Shown: positions 27,203-35,705 of the stretch, piece by piece
Numbering within the stretch: position 1 is the stretch's first letter
Layout: the number at the start of each line of letters is the position of its first letter
From: Thermodesulfobacteriota bacterium
GTDB taxonomy: Bacteria > Desulfobacterota > UBA8473
Length of the DNA: 64,000 nt
NCBI GenBank assembly: GCA_040757775.1
Contig: JBFLWQ010000002.1
Span: 124,001-188,000, forward strand
Direction of reading: 5' to 3'
Position numbers and translations under genes: made by a program
The notes under the pieces: model-generated
Told to the model about the DNA's origin: nothing
The model's database searches: none
What the model saw: the letters and a program-made list of their open reading frames with translations, nothing else

Positions 27203-29127
27203 CCAGTCACCTCGTCAACACTATTTACTTTGATGGCCGTTTTTATGACCCCCCTTCTGCCATCACGGTAAGTAATAAGTGCATCTACATTGTACTCTTT
27301 ATCCTCTCCATAGAGGGCAGCTATAAGGTTTCCATAGCGATCTTCAACAAAGGTCCTCCTTAACTTTCTCGTCCGGGTAAGCTCTGCCTCATCCGCATCG
27401 AATTCCTTATGCAGATTGACAAATCTCTTTATCCTTGTCCATTCCGGTAGTGTCCTGTTTACCTTTTTGATTTCTCCCCTCACAAGTTCGATGACCTGAT
27501 CTTTCTGGGAAAGATCAGTGAAGGTAGTATAGGGAATGTGTTTGGCTTCGGCAAACCTGCCAACATTTTCTATGTCAATATCGATCAGTGCACCAACATA
27601 TGCATTGTCCTTTCCGCCCACAACAAGGACATCTTTGATATACGGGCTGAATCTCAGTCTTATCTCTGTATACTGCGGGGAGAATTTCTTTCCGCTGGAC
27701 AGGGTCTTGAGATCATCCATGCGGTCGATAACTATCAGATGACCTTCATCATTGAGATAACCAAAATCACCGGTGCAATACCACCCATCCCTGAGCTTTG
27801 CCTCTGTTGCCTTATGATCTTTGTAATAGCCCGAATACATATATTCGCTCTTCACAAGGATCTCTCCCTCATCGGACAGCATCACTTCTGCCCATGGAAC
27901 AGGGGTACCCGATGTCTCGGGCTTTATATCTCCTTGACGAGGAGCAGAGATAAGTCCTAATTCTGTACCACCATAGAAGAGCTTTATGCCAATTCCCAGG
28001 GCTTGAAAAAAACGGATAATCTCAGGGCTTATGGCTCCCCCTGCTGAATAAACCACTTTAACATTTGACAATCCCAGATTGTCACGCAGTTGCCTGAAAA
28101 CGGCATGGTAGGCAACCAGATAAAGAATCTTCCCAAAAAGGCTGACTTTCCCTTTATTAGATTGATGATCGACTACCCTGTACCCCAAAAGAAGGAATAA
28201 CCGGTATATGAATCGCCTTAAGAAGGTAGAATCGATCATCCTTGCCTGAACCATCCTATTCACGTTCTCCCATAACCTGGCGCCATAGAAGAGGATATCC
28301 GGGCCTATTTCCCTCAGGTCTTCCTGGACTGTCTCTGGTTTCTCCGGGAAATTAACAACTACGTCTGCCAGAAGAGAACCGGATATTCCAAGAGCCTGCT
28401 CTGTCACCCACGCTGGGGGGATAAAGGAGAGGTACTCATATCCCCTGTTTGCCCATCCATCCATATTGCTCCATTCAATAACCCCACCTACCAACCATTT
28501 CTGACTAAGCATGGCACCTTTTGGAAGCCCTGTTGTGCCGGAGGTATAACATATCACGCCGATATCACCGGCACTGCCCTTATCTATATTTTCATCGAAG
28601 AGATTAGGGTGATACCTTTCCTCCGCGCAACCAATCTCCACGACTTCATCAAAGCTGATCAGTATCGGGTCGCGGTAACTCCAAAGACCTTTAGTGTCCC
28701 AGTAGATTACCTTTATGAGCATGGGCAGCTCATTCCTGATCTCCAGAAGCTTGTCCACCTGTTCCTGGTCATGGACAACCACGAATCTGGAATCGGAATG
28801 TTCAACGAAATATTTGACCTCCTGAGGTGTACAATCGGTGAATATACCCACTACGGTGGCACCGGCAGATTGAACGGCGAGTTCAGCCCAATACCATTCA
28901 GGCTTGTTCTCCCCCAATATAGAAACCTTATCACCCCTTTGAAGCCCCAGATTAATAAGGCCGAGGGAAAAGTATTTCACCTTTTCATAATAATCCTTCC
29001 ATGTGTAGCTCCGCCAGATACCCTCATCTTTTACCCTCATGGCTACCTTTTTGTCTCTATATTTTCTGTAATTTCTCCTTAAAATCTTTGGTAACGTGTC
29101 TTCTACTGTCACTTTTCCCTCTTGCAT
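27199..29127 (-). CDS. Long-type AMP-forming acyl-CoA synthetase
   Basis: A 642-residue adenylate-forming ligase (FAA1/FadD15-like). The phosphate loop is CYTSGTTGLPKGAMLS (about 192-207); YGGTELG (about 385) is the A5 motif and WYCTGDFGYLNDEG (about 452) the A7 motif. RKLRR near residue 605 lies where the C-terminal catalytic region sits. It converts an acid plus ATP and CoA to the acyl-CoA. Lodged between livG and livH, it would trap the imported acid as its CoA ester. Such ligases inside liv operons are known for aromatic and branched acids; the chain preference cannot be told here. Confidence 0.9.
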   Translation of the reverse strand: MQEGKVTVEDTLPKILRRNYRKYRDKKVAMRVKDEGIWRSYTWKDYYEKVKYFSLGLINLGLQRGDKVSILGENKPEWYWAELAVQSAGATVVGIFTDCTPQEVKYFVEHSDSRFVVVHDQEQVDKLLEIRNELPMLIKVIYWDTKGLWSYRDPILISFDEVVEIGCAEERYHPNLFDENIDKGSAGDIGVICYTSGTTGLPKGAMLSQKWLVGGVIEWSNMDGWANRGYEYLSFIPPAWVTEQALGISGSLLADVVVNFPEKPETVQEDLREIGPDILFYGARLWENVNRMVQARMIDSTFLRRFIYRLFLLLGYRVVDHQSNKGKVSLFGKILYLVAYHAVFRQLRDNLGLSNVKVVYSAGGAISPEIIRFFQALGIGIKLFYGGTELGLISAPRQGDIKPETSGTPVPWAEVMLSDEGEILVKSEYMYSGYYKDHKATEAKLRDGWYCTGDFGYLNDEGHLIVIDRMDDLKTLSSGKKFSPQYTEIRLRFSPYIKDVLVVGGKDNAYVGALIDIDIENVGRFAEAKHIPYTTFTDLSQKDQVIELVRGEIKKVNRTLPEWTRIKRFVNLHKEFDADEAELTRTRKLRRTFVEDRYGNLIAALYGEDKEYNVDALITYRDGRRGVIKTAIKVNSVDEVTG

Positions 29128-29136
29128 GGGATATAC

Positions 29137-29913
29137 TTACGCTTCATCTTTCCCCAAATATGCCTTAATCACCGCGGGGTTATTCTTTATCTCCAGAGGG
29201 GTCCCTTCGGCGATCTTCTCTCCAAAATCAAGGGCAACAACCCTGTTAACAATATCCATTACTACCCCCATATCGTGTTCCACTAAGACGATGGGAATCT
29301 TTCTCAGTTCAAAGATATCCAGGATAAACCGAGCCATATCTTCTTTTTCCTCAACATTCATCCCTGCCATAGGTTCATCGAGCAGGAGGAGCTTTGGCTC
29401 CATAACCAGAGCCCTGCCCAGGTCAACCCTCTTTCGCTGACCATAAGGAAGAGACCCCACAACTTTTTTCCTTATTCCTTCTAACTCCAGAAGATCAATA
29501 ATCTTCTCTACCACCTTCCGATTCTCTATCTCCTCCCTGCGGGTTGGTCCAAAGTGTAAGGCAGCAGCCAGTGCCCCGCGCCTCATATGGATATGCCTTG
29601 CTGCCATAAGATTATCCAGGGCACTGAGTCCGGTGTAAAGTTCTATGTTTTGAAAGGTCCTAGCAATTCCCAGCTTGGCAATCTTATATGGGGGCAAATG
29701 GGTAATCCTCTCGCCTTCAAAATATATATCCCCTTTCTGTGGCCGATAAAATCGATTGATGCAGTTTAGGATACAGGTCTTCCCAGCCCCATTTGGACCT
29801 ATAATACCAAGAATCTCTCCCTCTCTTACCTCGAGACTAACGCATGAGAGGGCTTGAACTCCACCAAATTTCAATTCTATATTATCAATAGTTAGCTTAA
29901 CCTTTTTATCCAT
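29137..29913 (-). CDS. livG: Branched-chain-type ABC transporter ATPase LivG
   Basis: Second ATPase of the importer. Walker A IIGPNGAGKTCILNCI (about 35), LivG-type insert, signature LPYGQRKRVDLGRAL (about 155; the usual LSGGQ is replaced as in most LivG), Walker B KLLLLDEPMAGMN (about 175) and H-loop VEHDMGVVMDI. Length 258. It is 30 bases after meaB and 9 bases before the ligase. Confidence 0.91.
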   Translation of the reverse strand: MDKKVKLTIDNIELKFGGVQALSCVSLEVREGEILGIIGPNGAGKTCILNCINRFYRPQKGDIYFEGERITHLPPYKIAKLGIARTFQNIELYTGLSALDNLMAARHIHMRRGALAAALHFGPTRREEIENRKVVEKIIDLLELEGIRKKVVGSLPYGQRKRVDLGRALVMEPKLLLLDEPMAGMNVEEKEDMARFILDIFELRKIPIVLVEHDMGVVMDIVNRVVALDFGEKIAEGTPLEIKNNPAVIKAYLGKDEA

Positions 29914-29943
29914 TATAAAAGTGCCTTAAGAAGATTTGTTCGC

Positions 29944-30921
29944 TCAATAAATCTCGTTCAAGACCTCTTTTACATCATTCCGCAGCATTTCCAGTGCTAT
30001 ATTCGTGGCCTGTGTGAAGTCGATTTCCTTTGACATAACCCTACCTGCCAGATCCCATAGTGTAGCCTTGTTCCATGTTGAAGAAAGCTGAGCAAATGCC
30101 ATCCGCCGGATCAGATAACCGATATGACGCTGACGACGAGTCATCCTTTCCCCCGAAGTAGTGAGATAATCCTGATGTTCTTGGATATGCTGCCACAGTT
30201 TGTCCACCCCATCGCCAGTGTCCGCTCTTGTCTGGGTAACCTTAGGAATCCAGCCGGAGGTCTGACGATAATCCAGCATCAGTTCAATGTCCCGGGCCGC
30301 CGTTTCTGCTCCAGGCTGGTCCATTTTGTTGATTACATATATGTCTGCTATCTCAAGCAGACCAGCCTTCGCAACCTGCATAGTGTCACCCCAGCCGGGA
30401 ACAAGGACCACGATCGTTGTATCTGTAACCTCTGCTATCTCCACATCGATCTGGCCTGCTCCGGCAGTCTCAATCAGGACAATCTCCATACCAAGGGCAA
30501 TCAAAACTTCTATTGCCTCTCCGATACACGCAGACAGCCCCCCAAGATGACCACGCGTTCCAAGACTCCTGATCAGGATGTTCTTATCATGACAATGGCT
30601 TAGCATCCGAACTCTATCCCCCAGCACTGCCCCACCCGAAAACGGGCTGCTCGGATCAACCGCCAGTACAGCAACCTTCTTTTGTTCCTTTTTCCAAATA
30701 TCTAGGAGGCAGTCAATCAAGGAGCTTTTCCCAGCTCCTGGGGGACCTGTCAACCCTATTATACAGCAATCATGGGAGAGAACCCCTTTTTTCTGAATAA
30801 GATCCAGGGTTTCTATTGCCTGATTTTCAACCACGGAAAGAAGTCTCCCCATAGCGATCCTATCTCCTGATCTGGCTTTGTCAAACAGTTTCAGATTGTC
30901 TTCATTTTCAACCTCTTTCAT
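29944..30921 (-). CDS. meaB: MeaB/ArgK-type G3E GTPase, chaperone of a B12 mutase
   Basis: A GTPase that loads and protects cobalamin in acyl-CoA mutases. P-loop GLTGPPGAGKSSLIDCLL (about 56), Mg-binding VDPSSPFSGGAVLGDRVRM (about 95), ETAGAGQIDVEIAE (about 150) and NKMDQPGA (about 195). Length 325. It overlaps the B12-subunit gene by four bases (ATGA), so it surely serves that mutase. Presence of a dedicated chaperone supports the mutase being an adenosylcobalamin enzyme despite its divergence. Confidence 0.93.
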   Translation of the reverse strand: MKEVENEDNLKLFDKARSGDRIAMGRLLSVVENQAIETLDLIQKKGVLSHDCCIIGLTGPPGAGKSSLIDCLLDIWKKEQKKVAVLAVDPSSPFSGGAVLGDRVRMLSHCHDKNILIRSLGTRGHLGGLSACIGEAIEVLIALGMEIVLIETAGAGQIDVEIAEVTDTTIVVLVPGWGDTMQVAKAGLLEIADIYVINKMDQPGAETAARDIELMLDYRQTSGWIPKVTQTRADTGDGVDKLWQHIQEHQDYLTTSGERMTRRQRHIGYLIRRMAFAQLSSTWNKATLWDLAGRVMSKEIDFTQATNIALEMLRNDVKEVLNEIY

Positions 30922-31346
30922 ACCGTTTTGCCTCCACTGTCTCTCACCTGGGAGACCGTTTGCTTGATCTGGTCCACGATGCTGCCCAGGCTAACGCCAG
31001 GTAGAAAGACCCCGCGAACTCCAATAGCTTCCAATGCGGATGTGTCTTCAGGAGGAATAGTTCCCCCAACAAATACGCTAACCCGGGAGTCCATCCCTTT
31101 TTCTTTAAGGACATTCATAGTTTCATCGATCCAGCCAAAGTAGCTTAACGTATGGAAACTCAGCCCGATTGCGTCTACATCCTCAATAGCCGCTGTTTCA
31201 ACAACCGTCTGTGGTGTCTGAAAACACCCAAGGTATACAACTTCCATCCCCGCATCGCGAAAGGCATACGATAGCACCTGTAAGGGCCTGATATGGTCGT
31301 CAAGTCCCAATTTGGCAAGTACAAGTCGAACAGGTTTCTCCGCCAT
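30918..31346 (-). CDS. Cobalamin-binding small subunit of an acyl-CoA mutase
   Basis: A 142-residue B12-binding domain of the methylmalonyl-CoA mutase C-terminal type, as a separate subunit. The lower axial ligand is His18 in LGLDDHIRP. The usual DxHxxG is here DxHxxP, so the Gly is replaced by Pro21. The other nucleotide-loop motifs are present as GLSFHTLSYF (about 61) and VFVGGTIPPED (about 92). It lies 15 bases after the large subunit and overlaps meaB. Function in the named pathway is unknown because the partner subunit is atypical. Confidence 0.88.
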   Translation of the reverse strand: MAEKPVRLVLAKLGLDDHIRPLQVLSYAFRDAGMEVVYLGCFQTPQTVVETAAIEDVDAIGLSFHTLSYFGWIDETMNVLKEKGMDSRVSVFVGGTIPPEDTSALEAIGVRGVFLPGVSLGSIVDQIKQTVSQVRDSGGKTV

Positions 31347-31361
31347 AATATTCTCCTCCCT

Positions 31362-33143
31362 TTAATCGTAGTATAGCCAATCAGGGCGTGATACCATTTC
31401 GAACTGATCATATGGGAAGCCCATGCCTTCCCGAACCACACCCATGACTTCTCCAATAGTAGCATTGCACTTAAAAGCCTTTATCATAGCCGGCAGAACG
31501 TTTTTCCCCGATTTGGTCACCTGATAGAGTTCTCTCAAGGATGGTGCGGTTTCCTTAACATCCCGGCTCTTCATGAAATCATACCACTCACTCCAGTCTT
31601 TTTCCTGTTTTGTCGTGTAGCCTTTACCCTGCTTGCCCCGTTCAAAATCAAACCCGGGTAGTGGGATGGGGTAATCATTTAGATCCTCATAAGCGTTTTC
31701 TGCCACACGGATTTTTCGACCTTCTTCCAGTTCCCTGGCTCTCTCCTGTGCTGCTCTTTCCACCTCTTTCTGTATCCACCCATTCTTGATACAGGCTCTC
31801 ATACCCCCCATGTCCAGAATCTTCTGGAGAAGTTCCATTGATTTTTCCTCTATATGATTGGTCAGCCATTCAACATAGTATGACCCTCCAAGTGGATCTG
31901 ATACCAACGGAATGTTCGCCTCTTCTGCCAGAATCTTTTCAATTCCCCTGTTTACGATCCACCCCTCTGTAGTAGGGGGACTTACTGCCTCCGTATATGC
32001 CTTCATCTCCATTCCATTAACCCCGCCCAAGACGCTGGCCATTGCCTCAATGGTCTGACGAACCACGTTTAAGATTGGCTGTCGTTGGGTCATTGAATCC
32101 CCGGCACAGTTTGTACCAACAGGGGGACACTTCATCTTTGATGTATCAGCACCATAACGATCCCGACCTATCCTGGCCCACATACGTCGGGCTGCCCTCA
32201 ATTTACATATAGTCTCAAAGAAGTCGATCTCGCCGCTGAATGCCATGGCAGGACGATTTCCAAATTCTTCAAAACTCAACCCACGACGTACAAGTTCATC
32301 CGAATATTCAATAAAATTGCCAAAACGGAAGCCCAACTCCTGGAACGTATTAATCCCAGCCTCTCTGAGGTCATAGGCACAACCACCATTGGTTGGCCTA
32401 TACTTATGTATGTTTCTATAGGCATATTCCTGGGCGTCTACCGACACCCGGAATCCTACCTCCAGGGGCTGTTTATAAAGCATACACTGATTGATATGGG
32501 ATGTAAGGGGGTCATTTACCATATTGCCATGGAATTCTTTGGGGTTAAGCCCCATAATCTCGATTCCGGCGAGGCACATAGAAAACTCGCACACATCAGC
32601 AGGGCCGACCTGGTGTCCGAACTCGAAGACAAGCCCATCCTTTACGCTCCTCTCCAGGATGAGCTGATAGTGCTTCTTCCTGCCATGGAATATCTGCCAC
32701 ACAGAAAAAAAAGTCCCCGCACAATTGCCGATGTCATATTTGACAAGAGGATGATCCGGATCAACAGTTGCAAGGTTATGGTAATCTCCCCCGGTCCTGA
32801 TGGCAGAGCACAATATGCCCAGGCGAATCATCTCCCGCATGTAGTCCTCGCTCGAAATTCCCTTTTCCTCCATATAAGGCGTACTACCTCCAATCAGGGG
32901 ATTTCCAGAGGTCCACAGCCTTTCCCGATACATCCTCCGATACGATCCTCTCACATAGGGAAACTCCCCAGGCCGACCTATATCTTTTTCATAGTTCAGG
33001 TGGGCGATGTCTTCTGGGCAGTAGACTTCTTTTACCTCAATACCCGACTGGGTCTTCCCATCACCTTTGATAGTCCGGTCAGAATCACCACCAACTTTTC
33101 TCTCCAGTTTCTCCTGTGTTCCTGATATCTCTTGAATACTCAT
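31362..33143 (-). CDS. Divergent B12-dependent acyl-CoA mutase, large subunit
   Basis: A 593-residue TIM-barrel subunit of the methylmalonyl-CoA mutase family: PGEFPYVRGSYRRMYRERLW (59-78), EAGINTFQELGF (261-272), KLRAARRMWARIGRDRYGA and SDPLGGSYYVEWLT. Tyr68, Met71 and Arg75 match Tyr75, Met78 and Arg82 of the Propionibacterium enzyme. The segment after them (TSGNPLIGG) has no Tyr89, the His244 position reads Asp258 (AYDLREAG instead of GYHMQEAG) and the Arg207 position appears as Gln219. These changes make methylmalonyl-CoA unlikely as substrate. The ATG at 33143 has GGGAGG seven bases upstream. Second gene of the merR operon. Alignment was by eye. Confidence 0.88.
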   Translation of the reverse strand: MSIQEISGTQEKLERKVGGDSDRTIKGDGKTQSGIEVKEVYCPEDIAHLNYEKDIGRPGEFPYVRGSYRRMYRERLWTSGNPLIGGSTPYMEEKGISSEDYMREMIRLGILCSAIRTGGDYHNLATVDPDHPLVKYDIGNCAGTFFSVWQIFHGRKKHYQLILERSVKDGLVFEFGHQVGPADVCEFSMCLAGIEIMGLNPKEFHGNMVNDPLTSHINQCMLYKQPLEVGFRVSVDAQEYAYRNIHKYRPTNGGCAYDLREAGINTFQELGFRFGNFIEYSDELVRRGLSFEEFGNRPAMAFSGEIDFFETICKLRAARRMWARIGRDRYGADTSKMKCPPVGTNCAGDSMTQRQPILNVVRQTIEAMASVLGGVNGMEMKAYTEAVSPPTTEGWIVNRGIEKILAEEANIPLVSDPLGGSYYVEWLTNHIEEKSMELLQKILDMGGMRACIKNGWIQKEVERAAQERARELEEGRKIRVAENAYEDLNDYPIPLPGFDFERGKQGKGYTTKQEKDWSEWYDFMKSRDVKETAPSLRELYQVTKSGKNVLPAMIKAFKCNATIGEVMGVVREGMGFPYDQFEMVSRPDWLYYD

Positions 33144-33183
33144 AATCCAACCTCCCACGATTGTTGATGCAAGGTTTACTAAA

Positions 33184-33627
33184 CTACCGTTTTCTTTTGT
33201 CTCTTTGCTTCAGGAGTGATTGCAGCCTTTCAGACTCGTTAACCAGGATGCTTTTACTAACTTTAAGCTGTTCTTCTTGAGCAGAAACTCTCTTGATATG
33301 TTCCTTCAACATCTCGATGGAGCGTTCAATCACTTCCTTCTCCGTCGGATCCGGAGATTGAAAGAGTGACGATAATTCACTGATCTCATTCAGGCTAAGG
33401 CCAAGCAGACTTTTTGCCCTCTTGAGCAATTTTAAAAAATAGACGTCTCTTTCGGTATATCTCCTTCGATTGTAAGGATCCCTTGAAATCCCCCCCAATA
33501 TGCCTATTTCTTCATAATAGCGAATAGATCGAGGCGTGAGTTTAACTTTCTCGGCAAGTTCTTTGATTGTCATTGTTTTCTTAAACTCGCGCCCTTCAGA
33601 TGTACTTTCCTCTGCTTTTTTCAACAA
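33184..33627 (-). CDS. MerR-family transcriptional regulator
   Basis: 147 residues; winged helix-turn-helix at about 19-85 (TIKELAEKVKLTPRSIRYYEEIG, then YNRRRYTERDVYFLKLL) and a C-terminal coiled coil (about 95-145). No cysteine cluster for metal binding is seen, so it may sense an organic ligand such as an acyl-CoA. The start is TTG at 33627 with AGGAG upstream. It is the first gene of the operon with the mutase, MeaB, acyl-CoA synthetase and Liv genes, 40 bases before the mutase start, and probably regulates it. Confidence 0.87.
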   Translation of the reverse strand: MLKKAEESTSEGREFKKTMTIKELAEKVKLTPRSIRYYEEIGILGGISRDPYNRRRYTERDVYFLKLLKRAKSLLGLSLNEISELSSLFQSPDPTEKEVIERSIEMLKEHIKRVSAQEEQLKVSKSILVNESERLQSLLKQRDKRKR

Positions 33628-33669
33628 AAATCACTCCTAAAAATTACTGAAAAATATTACAAATTCGAT

Positions 33670-33697
33670 ATGTTATAGATAAATAAGAGAGAGTCAA
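33670..33697 (-). promoter_or_regulatory. Candidate promoter of the merR/mutase/liv operon
   Basis: On the minus strand TTGACT (33697-33692) is followed 16 bases later by TAACAT (33675-33670), overlapping TATAAC at a 14-base spacing. MerR-type promoters usually have long spacers of 19-20 bases, which I do not see clearly here, so the exact -10 is uncertain. It is 43 bases before the TTG start. Confidence 0.35.
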
Positions 33698-33750
33698 GTA
33701 CATACTTCTTATTAATAACATTGACCATTTTTTAAGATTTAAGAGGCGTG

Positions 33751-33771
33751 AGTTAACAGTTAACGTTAACT
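33751..33771. promoter_or_regulatory. Palindrome upstream of merR, possible operator
   Basis: AGTTAACGTTAACT at 33758-33771 is a perfect 14-bp palindrome, and its half AGTTAAC is repeated directly at 33751-33757. It lies in the 172-bp gap between rsmA and merR, upstream of the putative promoter. It may bind a dimeric regulator; the MerR protein itself would usually bind between -35 and -10. Confidence 0.4.
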
Positions 33772-33799
33772 GGCAGATTATCCTAATAATTGCGGGATG

Positions 33800-34681
33800 T
33801 CAAGAATTTTTTTCAGAAATTTTTTTCATTTTAAAGCCCTTTTTATTATCAGCCAGGCAGTTAGCCAGATCCTTAAACTCCTCCAAATTAAGGGTCTCCC
33901 CTCTCCGCTCCGGGTCAATCCCGCATGCCTTTACTGCATTTAGCACGTCGCTAAAAATTATATCGAGATTTAGAGTATTCTTCAGGGTGTTTTTTAGTGT
34001 TTTCCTTCTCTGTGCAAAAGACGCCCTTACCACTCTTTTAAAAATCCGTTCATCCTTAATTCCTTTAATGAAAGAATCAGAAAAAACAAACCTTACCACA
34101 GCAGAATCCACTTTAGGCTGAGGGTAAAAAGAGTATCTGGGAATTAATAGCTCTTTTGAAACTGCAGCGCTTATTTGAGAGAAGACCGACAGTACCCCAT
34201 AATCCTTTGTCCCAGGATTGGCAACTAATCTGTTAGCCACTTCCTTTTGAAACATTAAGATTGCCATAGACAAATAGTTCTTGTATTCTAGCAACTTAAA
34301 AAGCAAAGGTGCAGAGATACTATAGGGTATATTACCTAACACCTTTATTTTACATCCATATAGTTCTGCAACTTTAGAAAAGTCGAAGCTTAAAATGTCT
34401 TCATTGATGACTTCGATACTCTTATCCTTGATAATCTTATTCTTTAATAAGTCTACCAGGGCGTTATCAATCTCAATGGCAAGCACCTTTCGAACTCTTG
34501 AAGCCAACCGTGTGGTTAAAGCCCCTAAACCTGCCCCTATCTCAACAATCACTTCATCCTTTTTTAAATCATAAAGGTCTATAATCTCGTCCAGTATTCC
34601 CTCATCTACAAGAAAATTCTGCCCCAATCTTTTGTTTGGGCGGACTTTATAATTTTTAAATTGGTTTAATAAAGAAACCAT
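33800..34681 (-). CDS. rsmA: 16S rRNA (adenine1518/1519-N6) dimethyltransferase
   Basis: Makes the two adjacent dimethyladenosines near the 3' end of 16S rRNA (KsgA). The N-terminus NYKVRPNKRLGQNFLVD is the family start, VEIGAGLGALT is the SAM loop (about 46-56), IDNALVDLL follows, and NIPYSISAPLLFKLL is the catalytic NxPY (about 119). 293 residues. It begins one base after tsaD, and the two form a translation-quality unit. Confidence 0.93.
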   Translation of the reverse strand: MVSLLNQFKNYKVRPNKRLGQNFLVDEGILDEIIDLYDLKKDEVIVEIGAGLGALTTRLASRVRKVLAIEIDNALVDLLKNKIIKDKSIEVINEDILSFDFSKVAELYGCKIKVLGNIPYSISAPLLFKLLEYKNYLSMAILMFQKEVANRLVANPGTKDYGVLSVFSQISAAVSKELLIPRYSFYPQPKVDSAVVRFVFSDSFIKGIKDERIFKRVVRASFAQRRKTLKNTLKNTLNLDIIFSDVLNAVKACGIDPERRGETLNLEEFKDLANCLADNKKGFKMKKISEKNS

Positions 34682-34682
34682 A

Positions 34683-35684
34683 CTATCTTGGCCACCTGGA
34701 AACAGCGTTTATGTCCATGGATGACGTAATCCCTTTCCTTAAATAGTGATCACCAATCCCTGCAATCATTGCCGCATTGTCGGTACAAAGAATAGGGGAA
34801 GGTATAAATACTTTTATGCCTTTTTCTTCAGCCATTTCCTTCAATCTGCTACGAAGGCTGGTATTGGATGCCACTCCGCCAGCAAGAACAATTGTATCGA
34901 CACTACTACTTAATGCCGCTGTAAGAGTCTTAATAACCAGGACATCAACTATTGCTTCTTGAAAACTCGCAGCAATATCATGGATCTGACCGGATATTAC
35001 TTCCTTGGAACGGGTTCTTACGTAATTTAAAACTGCTGTTTTTATCCCGCTAAAACTGAAGTCGAGAGAGTTATGGGACATGAAAGCCCTAGGGAAGTCA
35101 ACTGCCCTAGGATTCCCCTCTTTAGCCAGTTGATCAATTACAATCCCTCCCGGGTATCCCAGCTTTAAAAGCTTGGCAACCTTATCGAAGGCTTCTCCGG
35201 CAGCATCATCTCTGGTCTGACCCAGCAACTGGCAGTTATCCAAATCATGAACCAGGTATAGACTCGTGTGCCCACCAGAAACTACCAATGATATAAAGGG
35301 GAAATCCATATTGTCCTCTTCCAGAAAGATAGCAGAGATATGACCTTTAATGTGATGTACCCCTATCATAGGTACATTTTTTACATAGGCTATTGATTTC
35401 GCCACTGATAACCCCACAAGAAGAGAACCAACTAACCCAGGTCCCTGGGTTACAGCAATTCCCTGAATCTCATCTAGGGATAGGTTGGCTATAGCCAGCG
35501 CTTCCTCTATTACCGGGATAATCGATTCAACGTGTCTCCTTGAAGCAAGTTCAGGGACAACCCCTCCGAATCTGCTGTGTACATCGATTTGAGAATAGAT
35601 AACATTCGATAGAATCTCTCTACCGTCCGCCACGACGGCTGCAGCAGTCTCATCGCAGGAAGACTCTATACCCAAAATTAACAT
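34683..35684 (-). CDS. tsaD: tRNA N6-threonylcarbamoyladenosine transferase TsaD
   Basis: Transfers the threonylcarbamoyl group to A37 of tRNAs reading ANN codons. ASKHA fold with start ILGIESSCDETAAAVV, the metal site GVHHIKGHISA (about 112-122), SGGHTSLYLV, and AGGVASNTSLR near the C-terminus. 333 residues is standard. TsaB, TsaC and TsaE are not in the window. It sits between the cysteine desulfurase and rsmA. Confidence 0.94.
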   Translation of the reverse strand: MLILGIESSCDETAAAVVADGREILSNVIYSQIDVHSRFGGVVPELASRRHVESIIPVIEEALAIANLSLDEIQGIAVTQGPGLVGSLLVGLSVAKSIAYVKNVPMIGVHHIKGHISAIFLEEDNMDFPFISLVVSGGHTSLYLVHDLDNCQLLGQTRDDAAGEAFDKVAKLLKLGYPGGIVIDQLAKEGNPRAVDFPRAFMSHNSLDFSFSGIKTAVLNYVRTRSKEVISGQIHDIAASFQEAIVDVLVIKTLTAALSSSVDTIVLAGGVASNTSLRSRLKEMAEEKGIKVFIPSPILCTDNAAMIAGIGDHYLRKGITSSMDINAVSRWPR

Positions 35685-35705
35685 AATAAATTCCTTATCT
35701 TAAAA

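Noticed and set aside
33628-33799. Cobalamin riboswitch before the B12 mutase operon
   Set aside because: The gap lacks the B12-box and enough structure; only a palindrome and promoter-like boxes are visible.
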